DNA of 64,000 nt from Gerris lacustris (taxonomy: Eukaryota; Arthropoda; Insecta; Hemiptera; Gerridae), in the NCBI GenBank assembly GCA_951217055.1, contig OX578278.1, forward strand, positions 33,121,105 to 33,185,104, read 5' to 3'. The notes beneath the pieces are model-generated. The model did no database searches, had not been told where the DNA came from, and saw only the letters and a program-made list of their open reading frames with translations. The translations under genes and the position numbers were made by a program. Shown here one piece after another: positions 13,901 through 26,500 of the stretch (position 1 is its first letter; the number at the start of each line of letters is the position of its first letter).

Positions 13901-16900
13901 TATATGTTTAATGTTTTAGAGTTATTGAAGGAGTCTATAGAAGTATCAATAATCTTTTGGAGAGATTCCATCAGTCCTACTTCTTTTATCTGTTGGCTGA
14001 TTATGACAGATTCATATCAATTGGTATAGTTTATTTTTTAATTATAGTGTTTTCTTTTTTTTTAATACATAAAACCCATAACATATTATGATTTTTTGAT
14101 TTGTTTTTGGAGTCTTCTTTAGTAATTTTCAAATTATAATTGATTTTTTATTGCCTTATGGCCTTATTTGTTAATATTAACGACTTTACATGTTTTAGAG
14201 CTTTATTCTTGAATAAAGCTCAATTGTCTGTAAATAAACAGTTTTTGTTCCTTATAATAGTTGTGTCAATGTTCAATTTCCGACTCAAATATGCCACAAC
14301 ATTTTTCACTGATTTATCTTAAAATTTTTAAGGCACAAGCTAAGATAGTTTAAAAAGCACCAGGACATTGTTTGCTATTCACAAGAGTTCTTAGCATTTT
14401 TCACCAACAATTATCATTACAATTGGTATTTTCTGCTGCGATGTTTAAATTGCCATCTGTCTTCGTAGGGGCATTAACTTTTTATTTGCTAATTTATTAA
14501 TCTATTGTGGTACGTTTTAGATGCTCACCCAATATTTGCTATTAGTTTTTTTATTAGAAGGTTTCATAAAATGCTGAACAATATAGTTAATTATTGGTTA
14601 AGCATTTATTCTTTTAAACATTAATGAGTATTATTTATAAAGTACTTTTTAATTAGGAGCCCTCCCTAAAAGTTAAAGGTGGTTAGAGATCACCTCTAAC
14701 GTTTAACGAGGGCTCCTAATTAACAAGTACCATTTATTATATTATTATTTTAATGTTTCCAGGCTACTATATGGTTTGTATTGGAACTCTTGCCGGGGCT
14801 CTTTTTATCAAGGCATTCAGTGTTTGTCTTCACCTTAACAGCATCTGGGTTGATCAACTGTTCTTCGATCAGAATCAAACCAAAGAGTCCAATGATACTA
14901 AGGATGAGACAAAAGAGTCTGACGATTCAGAGAATAAGACAAAAGATTCCACTGATACTGGACAACTGGCTAAAGAGTCTAATTGTTCTGAGGTTAAAAC
15001 AAAAGAGTCTTATGAAACTGAGATTCAGACAAAAGAGTCGGAGGATATTAAACATCTAACAAAAGAGTCTATTGATTCTGTGGAACAGACTAAAGAGCCT
15101 ATTGATAATGAGGAACACCTAAAAGACCCAAATAATAGAGAAGACGATAAAGAATCTGACAATAAATTAAAAAAAGATGTAAAAGAAATATCTTGTACTC
15201 CTTTAAAGGTAATTAGATTTTATAATTTAATTTAATAAATTTGTTTAACCTTGAGTTTATCTAGAATATTTTATTAGACCAACTATAACTTAAGATAGAA
15301 CACAAGTTAGCATAGCATGAGAAGAAACAATTTCTTTGACTAAAGAGACATGAGTATACTTGTCCTACAATTAGAGTTTACTCTTGACAGCTTAAATTGG
15401 CCAATCAAGGCGAAGGAAAAAATAAAGCTACTTGATATTTTAGTTTGACTAGTTGGCTCTACCTTCTAGATGAAAAATCTCGAGGTCTGATTGGCACCAC
15501 TTATCTTCTTCTTTTTTTTTTTTTTTTGATTTTACACTGTCAGTAAACTCTAGTGGTACGACCAGTATGAAGAGAAGAGAGGAAAGATAAAATGTTCCTG
15601 CAACATTTTCCTTGCCTCCTCTCTTTTAGAGAAAAAACTCTTCTTATCCTCTCTCTTTCTTAACTCTTACTATCCTTTTGTGTAAAAAACTCTAAGATTA
15701 TGTCATAAATCCATAATATCTAATTGGTTGCTTCAGAACAGTTGATTTGTTTTGTATTATTCTTTTCAGTAAATTTACTGAATTTAATTAGGCAATACTT
15801 ATACTATTCATTTAAGAATTTGTTAAGGATTATATAATAAACAGAATTTTAAAACTATAATTCATCTTGTATCCTGTAATAAAATTCTAGTACAAAGAAA
15901 CTTTGCTAAATTGTAGTTTTACTGTCAGTTGTTATTTTTATTTTTAAAATATGAAAGAGTAAAAAAGTTTGTTTTAATTGTTACAGGAGTATCCAAATTT
16001 GAACAGTGTTGGTACAGGTGTTGTTATAATGCTATGCTATTTCCTGGGTTTAGCAGTCTATAGTGCTCCTCAGATATTTGTAGTTCTACTACATTTCATA
16101 CCTACCGAGGATGCAGTCTTGTATGGGTACACCATTGCCACTATAATATCTTTTGCTCTACCATGGGTGATGTCAAAGCGGTAATAATAAGCTTAAATTA
16201 ATCTGAAGTTTTACATAACTTTACACTTATATAGTATAATAATGATCTGCAGTGCTAGAGTCCCATGAGGGCACCTGGGTTTCTCACTATCAATCACTCA
16301 GGTTAAGCAAGCACCATCTATGGTGACTACTTAGATGTGGACACACAGATCTGGATTCAATTTCTGGATCAGGCCCCCAACAAGTTTTGGCCTAGAAAAC
16401 CATGGTCGACTTTCGGTTCTCTAAAAATTGAGATGTGATGAGTGGTTTACTGACCAACACTTCACTGATATGAAGAGTTTGGTTTTCTAACCCTGGGTGA
16501 ACTTTGAATGGAATTATAGAAGGGAGATAGATCAGAAAAAAATACACTCTGACACCAGGATTGAACCACAGATCTTTACCAATTTAGCTTTATTTTAAAA
16601 ATTAGTTCTCAGAAGATGATAACTTATATAATATGATTGACAGAAAATGAGCTCCCCCAGTTAAACAGACTAACACCACTAATGATAAATGTCATCAGTG
16701 ATAATTAGAATAGCTCTAGTAGAAAAAAATTGGTCCGATACATCGGACAAAACTTCCTTATATACAATATACTGTATTCAAATCCCATTATAACTCATTC
16801 AAATGATTTATTTTATACATATTTAAAAAGTGTTCAAAAGTTGGTATTTTTTGAGTTTTTGGGGGGATGCTCCCCCCAAATTTTGAGCTAAATTAATTTC

Positions 16901-18054
16901 TCGATTTTGCCGATTTTCATCAAAATTGGATCAGTAGTTTAGGCTCCATGTGTCTGCAGATTACAGTTGAACAGGCAGATATTTTTTAAAAACCTCTTTT
17001 TTTGACACAGGGGACCTTAAAATGTGTAAATTCAACAAAATTGAATTTTCCCTCCATCACAATACTTTCTCTTTATATATACTACTTAATGAGAAAGTAA
17101 AAACACAGGATATTTTCTTGTGAATTATCCAACCTTTATTACATTTTACACAAAACAATATATCTGACTCCTAATGTCTTAAAGTTATTATTTATCTATA
17201 ATTTTTAATATTATACATTTTATTTTCAGTTTTGGTGCAGGGGAGCCATGGTATTTACTGGAGATGTGTTTAGAAGTATTGTTGGCTACACTGCTTATTG
17301 TAGTTTCAATGCATAATTTTAGTTTGGCCATTGTTGTTGGTGTTTTCGTCACTCCTGCCTTTCTTATACTTAAATCCAGAAACAATGGGTAACATTTAGT
17401 ATTTTTAACTATTACTTTAAATTACAGGGTTATACAAAATGAAGGACTCAATTTTATGCTGCTATATTTCCTGAATTTTACATTGTATATGAAAGATGTA
17501 CATATCAATTTAAAGTTTTGAATTCCCCCCACTAGATCACTCATAGATCCGCAATACCGTTTTCGCTACTAATTTCAAAAGAAAATATATTGTTCTAATC
17601 TTTATAAAACTTTGCATACATTTTAATGGCTAAATTACAAAGGTGAAAATATATTTAAAAATTCCTCCTATGACTTATAGTTTCAGAGTAATGGGCAATC
17701 AAAGTCCAAATTTGGATGACTTTTGATCGATAATTTATCCAGCTTGATAAGTCTTGAAGTGAAAATAAAATCAGATCGTTTTAAAGTATAATTAGCTCTA
17801 TTAAATAATTGTTTTCCAGGTGGCTAAGAAGACTCGCTGTGTGGGTTTGTCACCCAGGTATAATGTTGGCCGGATTTATACTGGTAACTGTTATTTATAG
17901 ACAAGAAAATCTGGAAAAAGTGTTACCGGGTATAAAGCAAGCCTTGACACTTGCTGTAATAGACTCTCATATCTATGCCAGCAACACACTGACCCTGGTA
18001 ACCTTATTCTACCTCCCTAACTGGACTATGGCCTGCCTTTTAGCTTACTCGTGA
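4948..18054 (+). CDS. GPAA1: GPI transamidase component GPAA1, 12 exons, complete
   Basis: Subunit of the ER GPI-transamidase that joins GPI anchors to proteins. CDS exons: 4948-5089, 6162-6376, 8235-8391, 9256-9363, 9669-9877, 10330-10448, 13169-13246, 13920-14023, 14763-15208, 15987-16180, 17230-17388, 17820-18054. All junctions are GT-AG and phases agree, giving 721 aa. Seen: N-terminal hydrophobic segment (about residues 25-41), [40 protein letters not shown] (with [10 protein letters not shown]), [16 protein letters not shown]...NHGLYH and [14 protein letters not shown], then about seven C-terminal membrane segments. These match GPAA1, whose luminal domain is M28-peptidase-like without catalysis. 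The human protein is about 621 aa; the extra length is mainly a charged 10-residue tandem repeat at residues 417-506. ATG chosen because MGYLTDPT matches the family start and sits in 'aagtaccATGG'. The stop follows the last membrane segment. Confidence 0.95.
6581..8145. mobile_element. hAT-type non-autonomous transposon, 8-bp TSD
   Basis: Lies in GPAA1 intron 2. It begins CAGGGACCGCGGAAC and ends GTTCCGCGGTCCCTG, a perfect 15-bp inverted repeat, and is flanked by a perfect 8-bp direct repeat ATAATAAT (6573-6580 and 8146-8153). CAGGG ends and an 8-bp TSD are hAT features. Length 1565 bp. Inside are two diverged direct copies of a block with 'gcacaggtttttcgaagctgcaaacttaggatcacac' character (about 7390 and 7880), and G/C tracts near the right end. 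No transposase reading frame survives. Confidence 0.88.
10008..10190. repeat. Inverted-repeat element in GPAA1 intron 5
   Basis: AGGTCTTCCGGTGTGACC near the left end pairs with GGTCACCATCGGAAGACCT at the right, and GTTGGATTG pairs with CATCCAATA further in, making an imperfect stem of about 35 bp around a loop containing 'aagatgcttctagc'. Likely a MITE or the end of a decayed element; no clear TSD found. Confidence 0.5.
11398..11719. mobile_element. SPIN-like hAT MITE, perfect 8-bp TSD
   Basis: Starts CAGCGGTTCTCAACCT and ends AGGTTGAGAACTGCTG, with flanking 8-bp repeats CATTAAGC at 11390-11397 and 11720-11727. 322 bp, non-coding, with GCGTACCCCCTA blocks near each end as inner inverted repeats. 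The terminal 16 bases are those typical of the SPIN/Charlie-like hAT group. Lies in GPAA1 intron 6. Low visible damage to TSD and TIR suggests recent insertion. Confidence 0.9.
12192..12990. mobile_element. hAT-type element, 799 bp, perfect 8-bp TSD
   Basis: Begins CAGTGCTCGATTT and ends AAATCGAGCACTG; the flanking 8-bp duplication GGTAGGAG is at 12184-12191 and 12991-12998. Sub-terminal GTGCCGGAAC and GTCCCGGAACG add to the inverted repeat. Internal poly-C at 12247 and poly-A at 12665. No reading frame. It sits in GPAA1 intron 6 about 470 bp from the element at 11398. Confidence 0.9.
14649..14723. repeat. Small palindromic hairpin in GPAA1 intron 8
   Basis: TTAATTAGGAGCCCTC and GAGGGCTCCTAATTAA form a perfect 16-bp stem; the inner 'agttaaaggtggttagagatcacctctaacgtttaac' is also self-complementary. 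It lies 40 bp upstream of the exon 9 acceptor, so in RNA it could fold next to the splice site. Probably a miniature element. Confidence 0.7.
14879..15148 (+). repeat. In-frame 30-bp tandem repeat within GPAA1 exon 9
   Basis: Nine consecutive 10-residue units (residues 417-506), each starting TKES, TKDS, AKES, TKEP or LKDP and ending in acidic or polar residues. The DNA period is exactly 30 bp, with an 'acaaaagagtct' core seen repeatedly. It lies in the loop between the first C-terminal membrane helix ([16 protein letters not shown]) and the next one in exon 10. The repeat is absent from the human protein as I know it. Confidence 0.95.
16255..16600 (+). mobile_element. 5S-rRNA-like SINE in GPAA1 intron 10
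   Basis: The 5' part (about 16268-16345) reads like a diverged 5S rRNA: 'gtttctcactatcaatcac' against the 5S GGTTCTCGTCCGATCAC, GGTTAAGCAAGC against AATTAAGCAGC, and GTGACTACTTAGATGTGGAC against GGTTAGTACTTAGATGGGGGAC. These spaced matches cover the 5S internal promoter. The remainder (CTGGATTCAATTTCTGG onward) is a non-5S body. This architecture fits the SINE3 (5S-derived) class. The right end is uncertain. Confidence 0.6.
16840..17100 (+). repeat. Dispersed repeat R1, copy 3
   Basis: Contains the R1 order: a GGGGGGATGCTCCCCCC hairpin, GAGCTAAATTAATTTCTCG, 'agtttaggctccatgtgtctgca', 'ggggaccttaaaa', then 'atactttctctttatata...atgagaaagt'. Sits in GPAA1 intron 10 about 130 bp before exon 11. 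Confidence 0.7.
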
Positions 18055-19318
18055 ATCATTTTGGATAAAACTCAGCGAAGCAGGTGACTCGTTGCTCAAG
18101 ATCCATCAAAATCAATGCAACAAAGTTAAATAGGGTGAAACATAGAGGAGTATTGTAACGTTGCTGATCTCACAAAAATTTCTCTCATTGGAAATCTTGG
18201 ACACTCTATCATTGACTTGGTGAGAAGGCTTCTCACCAAGGTAATGAATAGCTTGGTTTTTAACAGTGAAATCCTTGTTATGAAGGGTTTGAAGTCTGAC
18301 ATTTTGCTTCAACTACAGGAAACATATTCAGGGGTTCGGTGCATCATAATGTTAACTCGAAGAAATGTGTATCTTGTCGCTATCATCATAATGCACCACA
18401 TCCCTGATGATGCTTCCAGCAAACGTCAGACTTTAAACCCACGGATTTCACCGGAAAGCCAAGTTATTCATTAATAAAATTAGGAAGAGTGATAAATGAT
18501 TGTAAACTGCTTCTCTATGAGACTCATTATTTCTTGGACGATGAATGAACAGTGAGATGCAATGATGTGTTATTTGCTTCCCTGTGTCTTAACCCTTACT
18601 ACTTATGTTATCAATTCTTCTGCATTCCTATGGATCAGAACACTGTGTTGCTCTAAACTGCTGCTAATTAAAAGATAAAAGAAAGCTCTTTTGTTTAACT
18701 TTGCTCTTATGTTTGATAACTCTAAGCAATGTATAGTGCTCTTGACAAAGTCAAAAACATTTTTTTATATTTTAATTTAAGGACCAAAATGCTCTTTTAG
18801 TTTATCTATTTATTGAATTAAATATTTTTTAAAATATACATATGTTGTATTTAATTGTCATTTCTAATAATGGAAAAATTAATTAAATGAGTAATTTATT
18901 ATTACTTGTATCAGAATAATAGAAATGACCAAATCAACAATTTTATTAAACATCAATAAAAAAAAAAATATTTTCAGGGCTTACATTAAAATTGATTCCT
19001 AAAATTGTTGTTATGGTACTTAAGACTTGTTTTAAAAATGTATAAATTAATTATCATTTTTAGATAAAAAATTACCAACTAACGTCACCAAAACTCAACT
19101 GAATACATTGACCATGTTTTCAACACTTCTATTATTTTGTAAATGGTAGATTTGGCCCAAAGTGCTGTTTCATATGAGCATATATCAAAAATTACTATAA
19201 TTTGTTATTCTTTTATAAAAAGTAAAAATAAATAAATAAAACCTTTAACCATAAACATTTTTATCATATAATTAAAATAAAAAAAATACAAAGATAATAC
19301 AAGGGTGATCCTGAATAC

Positions 19319-19730
19319 TATTCAGGCTTTAAGAATTACATTTACATTTCACTTCGAACAAACAAATATACATATAATAGTGATCACAATGTTCAGGCTT
19401 TAAGTATTGTGATTAAATTTCACTTTCAACAAACAAACATACATATAATCTGTGATCATACTGTTCTGTTCAGGCTTTAAGAATTACATTTCACTTCCAA
19501 CAAACAAATATACATATAATAGTGATCACACTGTTCAGGCTTTAAGAATTGTGATTAAATTTCACTTTCAACAAACAAACATACATATAATAGTGATCAT
19601 ACTGTTCTGTTCAGGCTTTAAAAATTACATTTACATTTCAATTCCAACAAACAAATATACATTTAATAATGTAATTAGGTCAGGTTCTAAGAAGTATATT
19701 TTTATTTTTTTCCTACAAACAAACCAACTT
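19319..19730 (+). repeat. Alternating A-B tandem repeat, ~70 bp units
   Basis: Five full units and a decayed sixth each begin TTCAGGCTTTAAGAATT and continue through 'caacaaacaaa.atacatataat' to GTGATCA. Odd units carry ATTACATTTCAC and even units carry GTGATTAAATTTCAC with an extra CTGTTCTG at the end, so the true repeat is an A-B dimer of about 142-148 bp. The last unit is degenerate. An open frame spans it but has no protein character. Confidence 0.85.
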
Positions 19731-20384
19731 TAATAAAATAGTGCAGAACATCTACAATCAACAAGAACATAAAAACTCAACTTAAGTTCAAAAGTATCTA
19801 TGCAAATCTTTCATGAAAAGAACAAAAAAACAAAACCACAGAAATCTTTTGAAATAAAAAAATGGTTATGAAAGACATCACACATAAGATCTCTTAAATC
19901 ATTGAATATAAAAATACAGAACATTTTTTATTCTGAAATGCAGTTAATGATAATAACATATTAAACATATTGTTATTACCTATATGGTTATTGTAACATA
20001 TTAAAATTTAAGATTATTTTCAAATAGTACTTGTATTTATATATTTATTTGCATTTAACAAACTATTTACATTCTTTATTTTGTTTTGTACTTTTATGTA
20101 TATTTATATTAATAAAGATATCTAGTCAATAAGACAATTTTTTTGTACATTTTTTTTACCACCTTAACCTCAACCAAAAAATAAAAATACAATTTTTATT
20201 CTGTTTATTACAACAAATGAAGACAAATTATTTACATATTTTTTAATAGGGATCAAAAAATGTTTTGTAGTAATAAAAAAACAAAAACAACCGAATGAAT
20301 GTCTAAAGAGTTAAATATTTTAATTTTTTTATTCGCATTAATGTCAGATTCAAATATTTTATTTTATTTATTTATTATTATTAT

Positions 20385-20418
<34 letters not shown>

Positions 20419-20706
20419 AAAACATTTTAATCCTTGAAGACAATGTGTATTTTGCATTGGACTTTCTTTTAGCCCCCCGCCCCCTCAATACACCAATTTT
20501 TTTAAAAAATAAAATGTTTTATAATAATTAATCATATACTAATCAATGAATTGATAATGTGAAAATAGGAAAAAATAAAACAAAACACTTATATTTCACT
20601 AACTTTAAAAAGTAATCATTACATAAGAAACTGTTTAATTAATTCAGAGCTATAACAATTTAAAAAGTTTTGAATGAATGGCAATCCATGCCTATAACTT
20701 TAAATA

Positions 20707-20954
20707 CAGTAATCCCTTGATATCCACAGTGGTTACCTTCCGCAGAGAAGTAACGTGTCTTTGCCTTTATTCGGATGATTTCCAAGCTTAAAGAAACAAT
20801 TTTCCTTGTCTGATTACCAAGGCTTTATCCATCTCCAATGCAACATCCCTGGTTTTTGAACACATTTAGCGGCGATTGGGGAACTGTCCATGACACTTTA
20901 GTTATATATTTTACCGTGTATAATCAAAAACCTGCTGATATCAAGGGATAGCTG
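20707..20954. mobile_element. pogo/Tigger-like MITE, copy 1
   Basis: Left end CAGTAATCCCTTGATATCCAC and right end CTGATATCAAGGGATAGCTG are imperfect inverted repeats, preceded by TA. The body shares 'tttgcctttattcggatgatttcc' and 'agcggcgattggg...catggcacttt'-type blocks with the copy at 56728-57125. CAGTAATCCC ends and TA target preference are usual for pogo/Tigger relatives. Confidence 0.7.
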
Positions 20955-21246
20955 TGTAATTATTAAGGCTGAATGGATTTAAAAATTCCCTTCAGGCATT
21001 TAAAAAAAATTGAGAAGAATACATGGACCTATCAGAGAGGGAGATATCTGGCGAATAAGAATAACAGGGTAATTGAGAGATTCTTGGAAGGTGAATTTTG
21101 GTGTGGGTAATTAGTGATGACCAAAAAACAAAAGAAATAGAGCATGTGGAGAGAGAAACAAGGGTCATCCCAAGGGCTAGCAGTTGTTACCATCCAAAAG
21201 ATTTTTAAGAACCTTAACTTTTATATTAAACATTTCTTTGTAAAAC

Positions 21247-21252
21247 TTTATT
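21247..21252 (-). promoter_or_regulatory. Candidate WDR76 poly(A) signal
   Basis: AATAAA on the minus strand, about 260 bp past the WDR76 stop. Plausible by position only. Confidence 0.4.
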
Positions 21253-21511
21253 CTATTGAGATAATTGTCCATTCCAGAACTTTTGGACACTGTATAGAGT
21301 GAAAAGGAGAGGTAGGAGAAGAATATAATGACTGCAGCAGGTGGAGGAAAATCTCGAAAATGAAGGGCAAAAGCAAAGAACAGGGAGGAATGTAGACAAG
21401 TTGTACCAGGAAGCCTAGGCCCATGTCAAGCTGTAGTGTTTCATTCAAATTTAAAGAAAAAATGATAGACTTTTAAGAAAATATAATAATATGTATTAAA
21501 ATTATTAGGAG

Positions 21512-23473
21512 TTACTTGGGTGGTTCAAATGCATGTAGTCTTCCTGAACTGTTTCCACCGACAATGAAGGGTAAAGATCTATGAGCAGCAATCACTGGTT
21601 GGATTGTAACCATGTTAACATTTCTCAGTTCTGTTAACAGATTACCCTTGCTTGTATACATTTGAATCTGTCAACAAATTATACATAACAATATATTGTA
21701 ACATCATATCCCAAAATTATAATTATTATTAAATTAAATGAGGATGTTTAAGTGTTGGTTGAATAACTAGATTTAATTTCTTTAAAGTACAAGAGTAATT
21801 AGTTGTACATGTGTAAAACAACAATAAATTGGCCACTTTAAATATGGACAGTAAAAAATGTCTGCCCTGGAACACAGATTTTGTATTAAGAGGAAATGTA
21901 GGACAGGGCTACGCATGGAAAATAATGAAAAGGAAATTTTGTGAGTACTGACGTTACAGGCACAGACATGAATAACACATGAAGCACCTGGTAAGATTAT
22001 TGGTCACTCCATGGTGATACTAAACAAATTCTGAAGGCAACTGTCGATGTCTTAAGGCCCCCATACATGGTCAAAATGTTTGCACAAACATTTTGACAGT
22101 GCATGGGGCTGGTTGATGTTTGACGCGTATGGCCTAAATTTGCCAGACATCAGGTTTGCGCAAAAATGTTTGATAGTGTATGGGGCCTTTATAGAGATGC
22201 AATGGCTTTGAGCAATGGCATGTTGAGGGCAGCATGTAAAGGGCTTTGTATTCAAAAGGCCTCTAAATAGATCGTGCGTTGAGCACCTTTGAGGAAGGAA
22301 TGTAGGGAAAGAAATGCAGAAGGAATGAAGGAAAGGATTATTTGAGACTAAATGTTGGCATTAAATTAGTATAATTTAGTTAAGTTCATTACAATAACTA
22401 TAAATAGTTAGTATTAGTAAACTGTGAAAAGATTAAACTTTTAATTTTGTGTAAAATTTAACTAGGAGAGAAGTCGTAGCCTCTGGCTTTAAGAAAAATA
22501 GAAAGCTTCAATAATGTTTAGTTAAATCTCGTAAAAGTATCAAGCCTTGTACAAGGGATAATTTCAAGTGAAAATTCAGACAATATATTTAAAAGTATAG
22601 TACATACTCTTCTCCTTCCTCTATCTGTTCTATGCTAAATATATTGACAATTATTCAATAATAAGTACTTACTCTTTTTGGATTTAATAAGCTGCCAATA
22701 TGGAAAATATCATCTCTACCAGGATGCCACCTAGCTTTGAACACACTCAGCCATCGTCCAGTATGGTTATTATGACAAATCGATTCTAGAATAAACAAAC
22801 AAAACAGTTAATGTAAAATAAATTTAAAAGTTAAATTCAAAAGCCACTATTTTAGCTAACATGCATCTGGCCAGTTGAGTAAACTCCCAGTTCCTTTGAC
22901 AGAAAAGCCCTAGTTCTAAACTAAACATCATAACTATTCTTATTAATTTAACCACAACCCGGTAGGCACTTTCTTTATTTCAAACATCTATTTATACTCC
23001 TTCTGTTCCTTAGAAGTTATATGCCACTCCAACAAACTTTCTTTTTACTATACAAACTAACCTTTTTAATATACAAATAAATAAATAAAATAAAATAAAG
23101 TACTTGTAAGTTTAACGTTGTTCAAATCGCTCGAGTCCCAGACTTTAACAGTGTCATCGTTACAAGTGGACACAATGTTCACACCAGTGTGAGAGAAGAA
23201 TGCAGATGTTGTACCCTTATCATGTTCTAAGTGTGAAACTTCCTTCTTTGTCCTTAAATCAAAGATTCCACAACCATTACCCCTAAAAACAAAATAAAAA
23301 ATAACATTTTAATAATTAATGGTGATCAGTATTTTTGTGTCAAACTCCATGGCAAGAATGATAAAAGATAATAAAGCTACAGTTTTACAATAAATTAGTT
23401 AAAATGTAAACTTCAATAATTACATCACCAAGAGACAGTATCTGAAGATTATACTTATACAGCCCATTTTTTA

Positions 23474-23509
<36 letters not shown>

Positions 23510-26500
23510 AGATTGAACTGTTTTTAAGGAATCTTAAAGGTGTTTATTTCACATATAAAAGTTATAGCCAAATCAAATTTATTATTGCGACTTCTCTTGA
23601 AACGGCTGGGCGGATTGTGCCGTTTAATGAATTCAAGATTTTTGAGTTTGAAAGGTCTGAACCATATTTCATGAAAATAAAATAATATATTATACAATAG
23701 ATTCACAGACCTACATAGACAAATAAATAAATACCAAAATGAATTGGTATTAAGTTGCCTACAGACCCTTTTTGTGTGCTCAAAGCACATCTTGGGCATA
23801 TTTATTTGTGTAATAAAGCACTATATAATATATGTTTTTTTATCATTTTACAAATAAGACTAAGTAGCAAGATTCAAGGGGACAAAAGAAACCAAAAGCC
23901 AGATAAAATTGTTTATTGATTTTAGGTAATTAATTATAATCATATTTAAAATATTATTGTGTAATAAAGAAAAAATAAAATAATGGAAGACATAGATAAC
24001 ATCCAAATTAATCTAGATAATGAGAGTTAAACTAATTTGACTCTAGTATTTCAAGGTATCAAAGACTTACACAGCTCCAGATGAAGCAAGAAAATATTTG
24101 GAGTCATTCGGGTAACTTTGAACAGTGCGGGTTGACCTGTTAAAGCAACTTACGTGTGTTGACACTTTCTTCTCTCTCTTGTCAATCAATAGTACATTTC
24201 CATCACCTGCAGAAAATACAAGATTCTGTCATTCTCACAACTAATCAAGTAGCTGGTACTTCTTTAGATTGTTACTCCCCTATGATGTTTTAGAATATAA
24301 ATGACTTTGACTAAATAACTATTAAGAAAAAGGGATGCTTAGTTCAATGTACTTTGGGACAAAGGAATATCACACTTCTGTTTTTATAAGGGGAGTAACA
24401 GTCTAAAGAAGAATATTCCGTACACCTTCTTTAGAATGTTATTCTCCTCTGTTTTTTTTATATAAGGGGAGTAACAATGTAAAGAAGAGCCAAGTAGCTT
24501 ACAAAAAACAGACAATGGACAGAGAATGGAAAGAGAGGGGGTGAATCAGACTTACGAAAAGTTCCAGGAATTATCTAAATTCATAAATGAGGGTTGTTAA
24601 TATTTTAATGAATAAAAATATTCAATATTACAATTTAATAAAATAAACCAAGATTTTATTTTAAATCCTTTACGCACCTTTGTGTGAGTCAACACTATAG
24701 TAATTTTTAATTAATAAATCACTTAATTAATAGAATTTTTTTATATTGGTATTAATTAATATGATAGAATGTGCTTTTAATGCTTCAGTCTTTTTAGCTC
24801 GATTGGATGTCTGGAAGAGGCTTAATTAACCCTTCAAAGATTTTGGCAACAGACGAGAGGCACAAACTAACAAAATTAAAGTTAATATTAAGGATTAAAA
24901 AAAAGCAAAGGATAAAAATGCATATCTGGATGAGTTGTCCTCTTTAATCTCCAGGTTCGGCTTGTGTGTTCGGATGTGTATATACAATGTATTGTTTCAA
25001 CTTTAAAGTGTTAATTTGGGGAGCGACTTGAATTCGATATCCTACGGTAATATAAAGGTGCTGTCTAATAATCACTTGGCCAGGGCGAAATGTTCCTATA
25101 GTTTATTTTGGATTTGTTTTGTTCTTTTAATAAAAATACAAATTATTATTATATTAAGGTGTCTCCAGGGGTTATTAAATGAAAATCAACTAACATTAGG
25201 CAATATTTGCATCCCCAGTTTTGGAAAATTTTTGAATTCTCTTTTATATATCCATTACTAAAAGGTAATAGGTCTACTTCTTAAACATTGTTTGTTCTAA
25301 ATAAGTAGTATACTTAACAATTAAAATAAAAAAAATCTGGAGCTTCAACCCTGTAGTTCTGCAACTAAAATAATTGAATAAATAAAATAATTTTATTTTA
25401 CATACCGTGAGCAGCAAGCAATGTATTGGCATCTATTTGATAATGCCAAGTAAGATGATTGATTTTGTCATCATAAGATGTGGCATATATCTGTGGAAAA
25501 ATAGAAATTAATGAATTAGTACAGTATAATAATAAAGTGAAATAATAAATAAACAAACCAAGTTCTTATCGAGGGTTTATGCTTTGAAATAAAAATCATT
25601 AGCAATTGAGTTTAACTTGAGTTTTTTTGAGCAATTTGACACATCTTATTTATTGTTATATAATAAGGACTGGCACAACCGAGTGGTTACCATTCTCGCA
25701 ACTCTGCCACTTGAAACCTGGGTTAAATACCAACAAATGTGGTGAGTAGGAATCCCAGAGAGGTGAGACATGTTTCACACAGATGATTACATCGAGTTAG
25801 TGAGTAAAGTGGCCGGATCCACTCCCCCCCCCCCCTTCAGTCGTGTAATAATCTAATAATGTGTTGATCGGGATGCAAAAAAAGAGCAAAATATAATAAT
25901 AATTACATTTATAAACTGTTTAGTATAGATGTCAGCACAAGTTATTGTGCCATCATGACTGGTAGTATAAATTTCATTTGGGTTAAAATCATCAACAGAA
26001 ATGCAGTTTATTGGCCCTTGGTTTGGCTGTAAATCTACAAAGCTGTCTTCTTCTGGTGCATCAACATCCCATATACCTATAAACATATAAAATAAAATGA
26101 CATAACTAAAATATATTTACATAAAAAATCAATATGTTGACTTATAGACTAATATTGATAGCAAATCAGCAAATTTAAGAAAGAACAAAAATCTGTCCAG
26201 TATAACTTTCTCATATATGAGCACATAATTACTTGGTCCAGTGATTTCCATTTGCTAGTATTTTCGAATTTTCATTTAATTATTATTAAACATTATATCA
26301 AAATTTACCATAGAAATAACTCATCACTGGTGGGGGAATGAACCTGGACCTTTTATCGTGGGCATTTATAGCTATTTTATCAGGAACTAGATTTTTTCCA
26401 GGAAATTACTAATATAGATATATTCGTATTTAAAATTATTGGGACCGTTTTAGGAGAAATACTTTTCTTCTCACAGTCATTTGGGGGTGGCGCCTCCAAA

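Larger units (their letters stand above)
18055..21511. other. GPAA1-WDR76 tail-to-tail intergenic region
   Basis: Between the stop codons of two convergent genes. It holds the presumed GPAA1 3' UTR, a candidate poly(A) signal AATAAA at 18473-18478 (another at 18954), a tandem array (19319-19730), AT-rich simple sequence with TA and T runs near 20390-20417, and a pogo-like MITE (20707-20954). I see no further gene. Confidence 0.7.

Noticed and set aside
22052..22255. 67-codon minus frame starting MNTKPFTCC
   Set aside because: Runs through the Harbinger MITE palindrome in a WDR76 intron.
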